Positions 34,762 to 47,405 of a stretch of 64,000 bases of DNA are shown here, in pieces (position 1 is the stretch's first letter; each line of letters begins with the position of its first letter). Location: NCBI GenBank assembly GCA_026214975.1, contig CM047806.1, forward strand, positions 55,879,947-55,943,946, read 5' to 3'. Source of the DNA: Gentiana macrophylla. Taxonomy: Eukaryota; Streptophyta; Magnoliopsida; Gentianales; Gentianaceae. Position numbers and translations under genes: made by a program. The notes beneath the pieces were generated by a model. That model was given only the letters and a program-made list of their open reading frames with translations, ran no database searches and had not been told where the DNA came from.

Positions 34762-36460
34762 TTAGGTCGACGGACCTTTCTATGCTATCAATCCTCACCG
34801 GCGATTGTACCGGTCAAATTGTAGTGATAGATTGATGAGTCGTGTCGATCCTCGTGGAAAACTTGGTAATTCACCGTGTGATTAAACACCAAGAAATCTG
34901 TTATTATCTCAATCTAAGTCGCAATTTTATCATCCAACCAAACTCTAAACTAACAAAGCATAAAACTAAAATATATATATAAGTATATAAATATATATAT
35001 AGATATATAGCAATACATATATATATATATAGATATAAGTATATATAGGTACCAAAACAATATCTAAGGAGGAGATAGATATTATAATTATAGACTAGCC
35101 AAGAATATGTTATTGAATCCTTATATCTTTTAGTGAAATTGGATGTCTTTGGATCTTTATTTTAAGTTAAATCAATTATACGTAAACGGTGCACTCCTAA
35201 ACTAAACAATTCATTCTCACACGAGCATCCTGAAATTGTCATATGTCCAATCATTTGTCCAAGGTCATCCTCAAGCACGGGTCACTCCCGCTTTGTCATT
35301 CGGCCAATTTTAAGGTATGTCAATTAAACAAATGAATTAAACGTAATAATCTCTCGAGTACATATTTCAATAAGAGTTTGTTTCTCCCGAAACAAATCTA
35401 CCCCTGGTTTAGTGAAATCGGATTCCGTTGTCACGCTTTCACTCGGCCAATTTACCCTCCGGTCTTTCTATTAACGAGTTCATAACCTAACTACGAGGCG
35501 TCAATTCATAATTAGATTATGAATTCTTTCATATCAAGTAGCTAATTCAATACTTAATATAGAAAGAGATTCATTATAACCGATTTTTATCCAATTTTAG
35601 TATAGTCATCATCCATTTCCCTAAAAAGATAATACTAATCCAATTTCATATCTTGGCTAGATACTAAGTTAGCCTAATATCATTATAAGTAAGATACTAA
35701 TAACAACATAAATACATTAGAAAAGTTACCAGATTACAATCGAAGCTTCAGAGTTGTATCCTCCGGAAATAGCAACTCCTTTACATCAATGAGCCTTGAT
35801 ACATCTTCTAAGCATTATAACGATACTTTATACTACAAAGATTATTCCGGCAGAGTGCCGCTTATGCCTTTTATTTAACTAAAAACAACAAAACGAAACT
35901 ATATATAGATATATAGAGAGAGATATATGCATTGGTACACTTCAAAATGGTTGCATTTGAGGTCTATTTATAGACTATATCACAAGGTCGGGCGTGCGGA
36001 CCGACCACCACCGCGCGTGCCGCTACTACAAGATATATTCCCTTGTCGTGAGATTTGTGGCCCGGGCCAGAGATTTTTCGCAATATTCGGCCTTCTCCGC
36101 GCGCGTGCCGGTCATACAACATATCCGATGTTTGTAAAAACCTATCTCGAGCTGTAGACCTCAGATTGACATGATTTGATATTCGTTGAAAGCTCTTTGA
36201 AGGCCTACAACTTTCATCAAGGACTTTTTCTCTGAAAATGCCTCTAAGTTAGATCAAATGTCCGTTGAAGATGAATTACGGTAGAAACATTAAGTACAAA
36301 GCTTGATCTGCTCAAAGTTGTTAGATTTTGGCATAATCTTTTATCCCACAAAAACTCATGATTTATACTTCAAAGTATGTCATATTTTGGGATCTTGGTA
36401 AACATCTCGATCCTCGCAACAAACTCAACGAAACACCAAACGAATCGACAAAAAACTATC
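34762..36460 (-). repeat. 5' LTR of the minus-strand Athila-like element
   Basis: Next to the primer site. On the minus strand the end reads GAGGATCGACACGACTCATC then CACTACAATTT, the same signature as in the LTR at 3854-5250. It contains TA-rich runs (34975-35045) and a TATATATAG region near 35905. Its outer third (36130-36300: TGTAGACCTC.GATTGACATGA, CTACAACTTTCATCAAG, GAAAATGCCTCTAAGT) is clearly related to 52990-53110. The outer end is approximate. Confidence 0.65.
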
Positions 36461-36689
36461 ATTTTTATCGCTTTTATAACTTATGCATCTAATTATAACT
36501 AACTATGATTTTTATAAGTTTTTAATGCATTTATATGAAATTATACTAAAATATCATAAATATAATAATAAAAAGTCTTATAATTTGATCATATATTTTT
36601 CATACATCAAAAAAGCAACATATTGGTACATGATATTCAAGAGGAATAAGTGTACAAGATTTCCTTGGGAATGTAGACCTCAAGTGGTA

Positions 36690-37900
36690 GATATGTAGAT
36701 TAGAAGCTTCGAGAAAGCATGCCGGAATTTGAGTGTTCCTGAGATAGAATGGGCACAACTAGCAGTTAGATTTATGCTTGGTACGGCTTAAAATTGGATC
36801 GAATCCATTGAGAGAATCAGATGTAAGATTTTGAATTGGAAGGTGTTCAAGTGCCTATTTTACACGGAGTACTTCCCATCATCAGTTTAGGCGGACAAGG
36901 CCAACCAATTTCTACACTTGAGGCAATGATAACAGATGTCGGTGACTTGGTATTCTCATCGGTTCAATGAGTTGGGCAGATTTTATCCATAGATTATGGG
37001 AAATGAGGAAAGGAGAATGGCGCTATTTTCGAATGGTTAATCTCGAGAAATAAGGGCCGGCATGTTGGGAGCAACACCAAGAAATATGTCGAGATGCTTG
37101 ACAAAGCGTTGGAAGTTGAGACGCTCAATAATAAGCCCTCGCTTTTTGTGGTGAAAAGAGATATTTTGAAGCTAGCCAAGGAAATAGTTATGAAACACCG
37201 CAACAAGATGTGAAGAAGGTTTCGCACCGCTTGCAAAGAACGTCAATAGTTAGTGCACAAGTTTGTTCAAGTTCAAGAAGAACCACACCGGAAGTGCCGA
37301 GCAAGTTCAAGGTGTGTTATCATTATAGAGACACCGAAATTACGCAAGAGCCCGTCCTTCGAGGAACATTATGGAAATCAAGGAAATCGCAAGGGAAGTG
37401 CGAGTCGACCAAGAAGGTGGTGTTTGCTTTGGATGCAATCATTCCAGGTACTTTTAGTTTGGTTTATTTTCCTAAAGTACTTTATGACTCGATTAAATTC
37501 ATGTTGTATTTTTATATAAGTAAATGAACAAGCTTTTTAGGTACATTAATAAAGGATAACTTAGCTATGTCAACATTGTTTGATATGATAGCGTCAAGTA
37601 CTTTTTTCTCGTCAAGTAAGATAGCTAAGAAGTTGAAACTATCCTCAAACCTTTAAGGATTATTTGGATGCAATAACACATTTGGGTAGAATAATCAAGG
37701 TTTCTAGGATGTTACCATAAGTTGATCTTGAGTTGGAACCTACCGCTGCAAGAACGAACTTATGGTTTTGGATTCTACGGATTGTGGTATGATTCTTGGT
37801 CTAGGTTGGCTATCCAAGAGTTTTGTCTACTTGGATTGTAAAACTAGGAAAGTGTTCTCTTAAGAACGATGAGATGAGCAGAAGATTGGTTAGTGCAGTT
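36690..37900 (+). pseudogene. Chromovirus-like gypsy gag-protease remnant
   Basis: Gag core pieces in order: VPEIEWAQLAVRFMLGTA (about 36735-36790), ADKANQFLHLRQ, VTWYSHRFNELGRFYP, NEERRMALF, then EIRAGMLGA (to about 37060), followed by MLDKALEVETLNNKPS in a shifted frame. A decayed zinc-knuckle region lies near 37315 (CYHYRDTE). VFALDAI and a GTF..V..P...YDS-like protease block (37440-37490) follow, then MILGLGWLSKSFVYLDCKTR near 37790-37845. This is the order of Tekay/Reina-type chromoviruses. Reverse transcriptase, RNase H and integrase are missing between about 37900 and the polypurine tract at 38127. Many frameshifts and stops. Confidence 0.7.
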
Positions 37901-38126
37901 TCTGTAGTTCAAGATGTGGATTATCAGTTGTTGGGTTGAGTATACAAGGGTTTGATCAGTTTAGGAATTAGTAGTGTATTGGCTCCGTGGTTGATAAGGA
38001 TCAGAGTTGTTAGTTGTTGTCCGCAAGAAAAAAGTGAAGATCCGGTTTTGTTTGTGTTGAAGATAGTTGCTAGATAAGAAGCTTATAGTTTGAGAATGTT
38101 TCAATTTCATGGGCGAAACTCCTCTT

Positions 38127-38642
38127 AAGGGGAGATGAATGTAATATTCCAATTTTTGGGGAAGGGTAGACGTGTCATTTTGCAAAAATAGAATATTATA
38201 TTCAATATTTTTAAGGATTAAAGTTAAAAATAATAAAAAAATAGCTTGGAAGTTATTTTTGGGGAAAAGAATAAAACTTCCCATTAATAGGGAAGTTTTC
38301 AGAAAAGCGGTTTCTCAGAAAAGTTTGAAGTCTGGTTCTGAAAAGAAAAAGAAAACAGAAAAGTAAAGAAAGGAATCTTCAATGTATCTCATTGAATTCT
38401 TATCAGTTTACAGAATCAAATAGAGAAACGGAATCAGCGGGAGAAGAGCATCGTGTTGATACCAAAATTTTGGAGCTTTGAAAAGGTAATAAAAAAGCCC
38501 CAGTTTAGAATCTTTTGATTTTGAACATGTTTTTGTAGTTTAAGTTCTTCAATTCGTAGTTCTGGTTGGTTAGAAACCCTTGATCACAATTGATTTCTAG
38601 TCTAATATTTGATCAATTAGGTTTTGGGTTGAGGATCAAGAG
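38127..38642 (+). repeat. Chromovirus-like polypurine tract and 3' LTR start
   Basis: GGGCGAAACTCCTCTTAAGG leads to AAGGGGAGATGAA (38127-38139), then TGTAATATTCC at 38140. This is the usual polypurine tract/LTR junction of plant chromoviruses. The LTR is cut at 38642 by the copia element. Confidence 0.7.
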
Positions 38643-40459
38643 TGTTGGAAAGGTGTCCTAAACCCAATCGGGTTGGACCGGATCCGACAGGGTCGGGTCA
38701 TTTACAGTCTATTTAGTTCATGTAATAACTTTATTATGATTAATAAAAGCACTTATGTTATTATATATTGTTTGTCTTCATATTATTTGTTGTATATATA
38801 TAGTAACGCCCCTAGTATCAATCATGATAGAGAAACCATGATAGTGATTATGGTTGATGAGATCTCTAATCACTATAACAAGGTTGGTACTTAAATGTCT
38901 TTAGTCTTACATATTATCAAATGGGACATTGATAGTATAATCGGACTAGCACGTATTGGATGTCTTCTATCTTTTAGAAGGTAGGGATAGATCTCGTCTA
39001 TCGAAGTGTAGACACTTGACCGTGACGTGGACGTGTATTAGAGAATGCGATGACGTTAGACCGACTCCACTTACATTAAGTGTCACACTATGTGGCGGTT
39101 GTGTAATTATCCTTTTGACCGGAGTCTTCATGGCATCACGGTGAATTGTCATGCTTTGACACTATTGAGATTTCTCCTAACCACGGGCGATCATGCGGTA
39201 GTGATTGGGTATGATATTGAAGCATCGCGGGAGTATACATGATTGGTCGTCCGGGAATCGCGTATCCTATGATTGGGATTGAATATATCCGAAATGGCCT
39301 TCTTATAAGGAATGTCTAGCTCGAGAATCTTTGCAAAGTGGGAGTAAATGTGTTATTCGAGAGAGCATGATGTCCGGATTATAAGATACGATCGTCAATG
39401 TATTGACACTCGAGATACGATCGTATGGATATTATTATAGCGATAGGATTGTAAGTTACACGGTAACTGCTTCACATGAAAGGTAGTAGTCATTGCTTTT
39501 GACTCTTCCGATAATTGGGGGTCACGGTGTGTTGCTAGACGCTATCCCGTGATCGTTAGGTATGAAGGGCATTTTAGTAAATTGCACTTTGTGTCTACGC
39601 CAACATATTCGGAAGCCTATCGGGTCACACACATATGAACATCGAAGTCGGATTAAAATGCGGTTATAGTTGATAACCAAATAAGAAAAGTTTATCTCTA
39701 GACTATGAAGGTTATAGTGGTAAATTAATATGGTGGTATTTATTTATTATGAATAAATAAAATACAAGATATTAATTATATACAAATTACATTAATTAAA
39801 GAATATTCGGAAGTCAATTTGTTGACTAATGGGGCGCCACTTTTGTGTGTATAAGATACACTTGGATTGTGCACTTTAATTAATAAAGATTGCCATAATA
39901 TTAATATATGATATTAATTGATTTTGAAAAATAGATTTATGGTAATAAGATAATTATAATCAATATATGATATTGACAAAATAAATTATAATTAAAGAGA
40001 TAAATCAATCTAGTTGATTTTCCTTATTTTATTAGAAAAAGGTTTTCTTCTCTTCTACTCAACTTGGGGCGCCACCTCCTCTATAAAAAGGAAGTGGGTG
40101 TCAAGCTCTTTTGTACAACACAATTGCAAGAGTTCATAATTCTTGTGTAAAATAGAGAGCTCTCCATAGTGAGTTTGTGAGGGAAGAAAAGATCCGGTCT
40201 AGCAACCGGAGTTTTTCTGATAGCAATCCAAGGAGGATTCGGCGAGGGGTTCGTGTGGATTAGCGATAGAGGCCGGACGCGTGGGACGGCTTGCGCGATT
40301 GAACTACTCTCCAATTGGCGGTCAAAGCGACGATCTTGTAGATCATCCAAGGTATAACCGTCAAACTACTTAACGTGTTTATTGTATTAAACGAAGAACG
40401 ATCTAGAAAAGGAAATCAAATTTTAAATTCCGCTGCGTTAAACTAGTGATTTCCTAACA
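38643..40459 (+). repeat. 5' LTR of a Ty1/copia element, 1817 bp
   Basis: Starts TGTTGGAAAGGTGTCCTAA and ends TTCCTAACA, directly before a TGGTATCAGAGA primer site. The start and the AATAACTTTATTATGATTAA phrase resemble Angela/Tork-group LTRs. A TATA-like CTATAAAAAGG (40080-40090) is followed by the leader. GGCGCCAC words recur (39832, 40068). Confidence 0.85.
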
Positions 40460-40460
40460 G

Positions 40461-40472
40461 TGGTATCAGAGA
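40461..40472 (+). other. Copia primer binding site (initiator tRNA-Met)
   Basis: TGGTATCAGAGA immediately after the LTR. The canonical site is TGGTATCAGAGC, complementary to the 3' end of initiator tRNA-Met. Confidence 0.9.
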
Positions 40473-40798
40473 CAGACTTCGTGCTTAAGCAATAAGCATA
40501 ATTTAATTGCGTAGTATTTAATCAATAGATGCAAGATTTAAATCACTAAACGTTGAAACAAAAAAAAAAAAATTAGGTTCACTGGGGCCGATTCATTGCG
40601 CGCGCCTTCCTCAAGCGGCGGCGGGCGGCGGTAACCCTAGGGTTGCCGTCCGTCGGCTCTCCTCTTCCAATGGGGAGATCAACCCTTTATGCGTTTTGTG
40701 ATATTTTATTGTGCATGATATCTCGCTTGTTTAGTTGTGTCATATGGCCAACCAATGGTTCAAATAGTTTGGACCATTGAGAAACCATATGGCATGTT

Positions 40799-41046
40799 GG
40801 CCTTTCCAAATTTTGATTTGGAATAGGCTTCAAGCCCTTTTCAAATATTTGATTTGTAAAATAGCAAGCTGAGCCACTTCCAAAATTTTGATTTTGGAAA
40901 GTGGCTGTGCCTAAACTAAAATTATTTGGCCTTTCCAAATTTTGATTTGGAATAGCTCAGTCCTTTTCAAATATTTGATTTGTAAAGGCCAGCTCAAGCT
41001 ACTTCCAAAATTTTTATTTTGGAAAGTGGCTGTGCCTAAGCTAAAT
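40799..41046 (+). repeat. 129-bp duplication in the copia leader
   Basis: GGCCTTTCCAAATTTTGATT starts at 40799 and again at 40928. Both copies include TTTTCAAATATTTGATTTGT and GGAAAGTGGCTGTGCCTAA. Each contains short palindromes of the TTCCAAA...TTTGGAA kind. Confidence 0.8.
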
Positions 41047-42286
41047 TTAGTTTTGGAAAGGAAACAAAATAGAGACTTTATAATTTTAATTTTATATTTT
41101 GAATAGTTCAAATTTAATTAAAATTGAAATCGATTTAAAATTAAATGTTAATTTTAATTTTCGATTAAGTCATATAATTAATTAAAAGTTATTTAATTAT
41201 TTGACGTGATAAAATAAAGACGCATGAGTAGTAGTAGCTAAAATTAGAATTTAATCTTTTCATAAGATAAAATTGTATGGATTAGATGTGTAGATATAAT
41301 GTGATTATATGGACCCCGATTGATCATGGACTCACCAATAGGATAGATGGGAATGTTTTCTTTATGTTGGTTTTGAAAAATTGTCCTAGGTCGTTATGAA
41401 GAACGTGACCTAGTTTACTTTTTGCATTTATCCCATTCCTCGAGCCTCCCAGGTGTGCGGCGGGTGTAATTATTTATTATGTAACAAGAATGGAGCAAGA
41501 AGTTCAAGACCAAGGAGAGATAAAGAACCCATTGACGTATAGCAATAAAGATCCTATTGGCGGTTGCAGATACCCTTAGTTTGTGACCCGCGGTTTCGCT
41601 GGGCTTTGTATTCAAACCGCACTTAGGAAAAGTCCATGATCATACCGGTTATTTTATGCGCGCAATGTTGTGTATGTTTTACTTTATATGATATCGTAGT
41701 AGTATGCACATAGTTGATGAGACCATAATTAAACCAAATTAATTAAGTGAATTAATTTAAAATTATTCCCACGCCAAAAATCGAGCCAAAGTTGTCTCCC
41801 AATATTATAATGACGGTGAAGAGCCTTTGTTCGGATCCAACTGATCGACAACCCGTCGGAGTTGACCTACCACGGGTATATCGTTATTATCGAGATATGA
41901 TAAATCACGAGATCTCATGAATATTGGGTTATGACTCGACTAAAGTCTTTCGGTGATTGGCCACCGCCGGGCCGTCGACTTTAGAGACAAAGGGTTGACT
42001 ATCACATGAGATGTGAGACGCCAAAGAGTTGACTAGTCACCACTGGGAGTCGTGATGCGATGCGATTGGTAGAGTACCTACCTTCGAAATTGCCGAGATT
42101 GATCGACCACCGTCGGGATTAAGGCAACTAGATGGGTCCAACCCACTAAAGAATTAATTAAATTCTTGAAAGCCAATAGGGAATAGTTGGCTAGTGGGAG
42201 TAAAACCTTATAAATTTCTTAGTGCAAATTTAGGTTTTTTATACATGAGCTTTTACTTATTATATCTTTATTTATTGTTGTAGAAA
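41047..42286 (+). other. Copia untranslated leader
   Basis: Between the duplication and gag. No open frame of note and no recognised motif. It is unusually long for a copia leader (about 1.8 kb from primer site to gag). Confidence 0.5.
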
Positions 42287-42602
42287 ATGTCAAACAAATT
42301 GATCCTTCGCTTTATCATCGAAAACAAGCTTGACTAAACTAATTTTCTCGATTGGGAAAGAAACCTCAAAATCGCTTTTGAGGCACGAGAAGATTGGCTA
42401 TGTCTTGGACGAGGCCCTACCGGAAAAGCCCGCCGAGGTTCGGGCCGCAGATGTTGTCGAGAAGTACAACAAGCAATCGCTCGACAAAGATATTAATGCT
42501 ACATGTATCATGCTTGCTTCTATGACACCGAATCGCAGAAACAAAGATGAGTCATGGACGCCTACTCTATCATGGTCCACACCAAGGAACTTTACGCTTC
42601 TC
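42287..42602 (+). pseudogene. Ty1/copia gag, N-terminal part, interrupted
   Basis: ATG at 42287 gives MSNKLI; an early stop and frame changes follow. The next frame reads YVLDEALPEKPAEVRAADVV, YNKQSLDKDINATCIMLASM, then SWSTPRNF in one frame and SMDAYSIMVHTKELYAS in another. This is the N-terminal helical part of copia Gag. The frame ends in CTTCTC (42597-42602), which is repeated at 62930; the gene resumes there after a 20.3-kb insert. Confidence 0.8.
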
Positions 42603-43072
42603 ATATCTAAATTCGAATATCATGCAACACAAGTATAGATCATACAAATTGCACATAAACAATTCAAACATGAAGGAAGAACAAGAAACTCACTAGAACA
42701 AATGAAAACGAAATCCTTGTTTATTCCGGTGATGGTGGCTTCACAAAGGTGGTTCTAGCTTAGAGACCTTAGCCAATCATCCTCGATTATGATTTGAGAA
42801 TCAGGGTCGTAGCTCAAAGATTACATATGAGACTACTATTCTAATTTATTCTCGGCATAACGCCTACAGAGTATTTACATAAAAGACGGAAAAGTAAAAG
42901 CTTGGCCAAAAGTGACCAGGAGGCGCCTTTATGGATGGAAATGAGGGAGTTCTTATAGGGAGAGTTGAGGGAGGTGTATAAGGAGAGGTTGTAGTTGAGG
43001 AGATATTTTTGGGAGAATATGCTAAGGAATATTCTCAAGTTTATTATAAGCATGTGGGAGGTGATAATGACT
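42603..43072 (-). repeat. Athila-like LTR fragment, reverse, middle part
   Basis: Matches 61755-62232 of the right-hand LTR. The LTR end expected at the left border (TGTTCGCGG) is missing, so about 520 bp are lost. It forms an inverted repeat with 43073-43612. Confidence 0.8.
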
Positions 43073-43612
43073 CCACATGCTATTTTAGTGACTCCTCACC
43101 TTCACATGCAAAGTCATTATCACCTCCCACATGCTTATAACAAACTTGAGAATATTCCTTAGCATATTCTCCCAAAAATATCTCCCTCAACTACAACCTC
43201 TCCCTTATACACCTCCCCTCAACTCTCCCTATAAGAACTCCCTCATTTCCATCCATAAAGGCGCCTCCTTGGTCACTTTTGGCCAAGCTTTTACTTTTCC
43301 CGTCTTTTATGTAAATACTCAGAAAGGCGTTATGCCGAGAATAAATTAGAATAGTAATCTTTGTTGTAATGTCGAGCTACGGCCCCGATTCTCAAATCAT
43401 AATCGAGGATGATTGGCTAAGGTCTCTAAGCTAGAACCACCTTTGTGAAGCCACCATCACCGGAATAAACAAGGATTTCGTTTTCATTTGTTCTAGTGAG
43501 TTTCTTGTTCTTCCTTCATGTTTGAATTGTTTATGTGCAATTTGTATGATCTATACTTGTGTTGCATGATATTCGAATTTAGATACGATAGTTGATAAAT
43601 TCGTAGATTACC
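43073..43612 (+). repeat. Athila-like LTR fragment, forward, middle part
   Basis: Matches about 50805-51350. It stops at GAGAATGATA and passes directly into gag (GAGCGAACCATCGC). LTR end, primer site and leader are therefore deleted, with GATA-like microhomology at the join. CCTATAAGAACTCCC (43219 on) is the conserved promoter-proximal part. Confidence 0.8.
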
Positions 43613-44985
43613 GTGAAGGAGAATGATAGAGCGAACCATCGCTCGACCAAACAGACGTTTGGCCCGGCTCACCGGACCAACGGACGAGGGAACCACGGAA
43701 GGAAACAATCCTGAAGGATACGTTGAGGGAGAAGCTCAAGTAGGAGCCCAGGTTGAAGAAATGGCAGAGCAACGGACATTGGCAGACTTTGCCATGCCAT
43801 CTACTGTGAAAGTTAATCCTGCGGTCGTGATTCCCAAATCACGGCTGATAATTTCAAACTCAAAACTTCTTTAATCAATTTGGTAAGAGGTTCCACATTT
43901 CATGGATTTTCCATCGAGGACCCGCACGATCACATTCACTCATTTCTAGAATCGTGCGGGACTATTTTAATCAAAGGGGTCACCTTGACGCCCTAAAGAT
44001 GAAACTTTTTCCCTTCTCTCTTTGAAGGAGAAGCGAAAAGAATGGTATAAATCCTTACGGTCGAATCCATTACTTCGTGGGAGGAGTTGGAGAAAGAATT
44101 TGACGAGCGCACTTTCCACCGCAAAGACGGCTCATCTTCCGAATCGATATTCACTTTTGTGCAATCCGAGAAGGAATCTTTTACGATGCGTGGAGACGAT
44201 TTAAGACTCTCTTGAGAAAGTGCCCCACCATGGGTTGGATAAACAAAGATTGGTCAACACTTTCTACGGTGGTTTGACCGAATTGACTAAGGAATGGTGA
44301 ATAGTTCGCTGGAGGTGCATTTCGAGAAAGACACACGATGAGGATGGATGTTGTTTGAAGATATTGCAAAGTATAATTATGCCCCTACCTATGCGCAAAG
44401 CGCCCAATCGTAAAAGCTCGATCGCAGGGAAGTATGAGGTAGATGAGACCACGCCTCTAAAAGCTCGATTGGCGCACTACTGAAGCAAGTAGCGGCAATG
44501 AATGTTCAAAGTCTTGTGTGTGACAATTGCCATGGCCAAGGCCATCGTAGTAATCAATGCGGCTTGACCCGATCTCACAGGTCAAAGCCGCTCAAAACAA
44601 TGTCGTTTGCCAAAATTGCGATACCGTTGGGCACGCATTCCATCGAGTGTCATCTATTGTTGCATTCGGAAGAAGTGAATACATTCACTTCTCAAAATTA
44701 TCGACCTTCGGTCGTAATCAAAACACTCAAGGATTCAATTATAACCGAACCACCCTGGTTTCCGATGGAGTGACCCTTCCTGCAGGGGCGGCAAACCCCA
44801 TCATTTTCAGGCCCCTAGGCCTAATCAAAGCAATTTTCAATCCAACTATCGACCAAAGATGGAACACCAATCCACCGCAAAATCAAAATCAATCATTTCG
44901 AGATCTTAGAACAAAAGTTGAGCGAGCAAATCACGGCCAACACTCAATTGGCAAATGCTTTAAGTACTCGACCAAGACAAAGTGA
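43613..44985 (+). pseudogene. Athila-like gag, forward copy
   Basis: N-terminal IERTIARPNRRLARLTGPTD region (43623-43874), a broken Retrotrans_gag core (44020-44380; KLNDFTKSEKESF-type text in changing frames), then two zinc knuckles. The first, CDNCHGQGHRSNQC (about 44519-44560), is intact. The second, CQNCDTVGHAFH, loses its last Cys by a frameshift. An Asn/Gln-rich tail (NPPQNQNQSF) follows. It would package the element RNA. It is clearly the same gene as 59368-60740 on the minus strand. Confidence 0.8.
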
Positions 44986-45389
44986 GAAATTTGGAGGTGC
45001 AAATGGGACAAATTTGGGGCAAGCAAGCAAGTCGACCTCAAGGTCACCGCCGAGTTTTATCGAGAAGAACCCCGAGGGGTTAATCGGTCCAAAATGACCG
45101 AGAATTCTTGCACCGATCTCATTGCACCATGGAACTATGGTCAAGATGAGTGAATGCTATAAACCGAGGAGTGGGAAAGCGGTTGGCGGTCAGGCCAACC
45201 AGGGAAACGAGTAGCCCCTCCCGTGGAGAGAGACGCGAGAGGGAAGATCTTTGTTCTCCTCGGAAGGATGTTGGGACTACTATTGATCCAAGTGAAAGAG
45301 AAAATTCAAGAAAAGGTGAAAGTTGAGAATTCGATGATGAAGAGAATCTCACGAGAAGAAGTCGATTCTAAGTTAAGTTCGGGAAGCAT

Positions 45390-46237
45390 GTGAGGTGGAA
45401 GGATAGGGAAGACAAAGCAATCAATGATAAGACGGCAAAGAAGCACTTTACCGAGGAAGACTTTGTCGATCTCCCTTACCCACCTAGCAAAAACAAGTCA
45501 TCATTAACAAATGATAAAGAATATAAGAAGGTTATCGACTTGCTCAAGAATCTTGAGGCAAACATTCCATTAGTTGATCTTTTGATAGAATGCCAAAGTA
45601 TACAAAGTTTATAAAAAGACGCAGTGAGTTCGAAAAGAAGCTCCAAGAGCTCGAGCACATAGTATTGAATGGAGAATGCTCGGCAATCAGCCAAACTAAA
45701 CTTCTGTGGAAGTGTCCTCGACCTGGTAGATTTTACGATTTCGTGTACTATTGGGAACAGGGACTTCCACAATGTTCTATGCGATTCGGGAGCATCAATC
45801 AATCGATGTCTACGCCAATCTTCCAATCTCTTGGATTGGATCAATCTATTACGCTTAAACCTATTTCTCTTCAACTTGAGATAGAAGTGTGAAATATGCA
45901 AGGGAATTGTAGAAGATGTGTTGGTCAAGGTTAAGAACTTCATATACCCGGTGATTGGGTAATCATGGATATGACCAACGATGAGAAAACCCCTTGATCC
46001 TTGGAAGACCTTTTCTTGCAATTTGCCCGTGCCTTACTAGATTTCCACGGTGGCGAAGTAACCCTACATTTGGAGGATGAGAGCATAAAGTTCAATGTGG
46101 GCAATGCGTTGAAGCACCCGTCAAGTGACACTTGTTTAGCTATTGAGGACGATTTCAGCGATGAGTATGATAAACAAGTGTTCATGGGTAGTTGGGATGA
46201 GGAAGAATTCAATAAACTATCTCGCAACTTGGACTAA
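45390..46237 (+). pseudogene. Athila-like protease region, forward copy
   Basis: A Lys/Glu-rich linker (45390-45600) leads to LCDSGASINR at about 45778-45807, the aspartic protease active site (DSG) of the retropepsin. The next segment (MSTPIFQSLGLDQSIT) is in another frame. Downstream ARALLDFHGGEVTLHLEDES (46025-46085) and FNVGNALKHPSSDTCLAIED continue to a stop at 46237. The minus-strand copy has lost this whole part. Confidence 0.8.
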
Positions 46238-46699
46238 TGAGGAGTGGATAGAATTTTTAGAAGAGATTGACAAGGAAAGTTCGATTACCACAAGGTGGTA
46301 GGAATGAAGATGAGGAGAGGCATGGTGATATGCCCAGATTTGCAAAGGAGATGAGGCCCTGTCTGGTTGGGAGGCCATGATGCTTCATAGCCCTTATAAT
46401 AAGCTTGGAGATCTAGAGCTTAAGGGAGATAAATTGAGACCAAGTGTGGAGAAGCCACCGTCGATTTAGTGTTGAAACCCTTGCCTCAACACTTGAAATA
46501 CATTTCTCGAGGGACGGTGATAAGCTCCTTTGATCATTTCATCTAAGTTAGAACCGAAGGAGGAAGAAAAGCTTATCAAAGTCTTTGCAAGATAATATCC
46601 TCGCTTTGGTTGGCAAGTGGGAGATATTAAGGGGATAAGCCCACGATATCTCCAGATGCATAAGATCAGGATCTGTTGAGGATCGAAGAAGGTGCGATG

Positions 46700-47405
46700 A
46701 CCTCGAGAGAAGGCTAAACCCTCACATGCAGGAAATCGTTAAGAAGGAAATCATCAAATTGCTTGACATGGGTATCATCTACCCAATAGCCGATAGTGAA
46801 TGGGTGAGCCCCACTCAGGTGGTGCCAAAGAAAGGAGGGATTACTATTGAAAAGAATGAAAAGGGGAAGAGATTGCCTTACGACAAGTCACTTTGGTTAT
46901 AGAGTTTGCATCGACTACGAGAAGACTAAATGAGGTAACTCTAAAAGACCACTTTCCTTGCCATTCATTGACCAGCTCCTTGAGAGGCTTAGTGGCAAGC
47001 AATTTTATTGTTTTTTGGATGGCTATTCGGATACTTTCGGATAGCTATCGACCCATCGATCAGAAAGAGACTACCTTCACTGTCCCCCTCGGTACCTTCG
47101 CCACCGAAGGATGCCATTTGGTCTCAGAACATGCTTTGGCTACATTTCAAAGATGTATCTGGCTATCTTCAATGGTTTAGTGGAGAAGGTGATGGAAATT
47201 TTTATGGATGACTTCTCGTATTCGGGACAAGCCACCACTTTGTTTACACAATCTTGATAAAGTTCGTCCCGGTGCATAGAGAAGGACTTAGTCTTAAATT
47301 GGGAGAAGTGCCACCTAATGGTGGAAGAAGGAATTGTTCTTGGACACAAGGTGTCAAGGAAGGTATAGAGGTTGACAAAGCGAAGGTAAAAGCTATTGAA
47401 AAATG
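46700..47405 (+). pseudogene. Athila-like reverse transcriptase, forward copy
   Basis: Blocks: LNPHMQEIVKKEIIKLLDMG, SEWVSPTQVVPKKGGIT (about 46795-46850), FLDGYSGY-like text broken near 47015-47035, then MEIFMDDFS (47190-47220), which holds the catalytic Asp pair, and NWEKCHLMVEEGIVLGHKVS (47297-47355). Catalyses minus- and plus-strand DNA synthesis in intact elements. At least five frameshifts. Confidence 0.8.
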
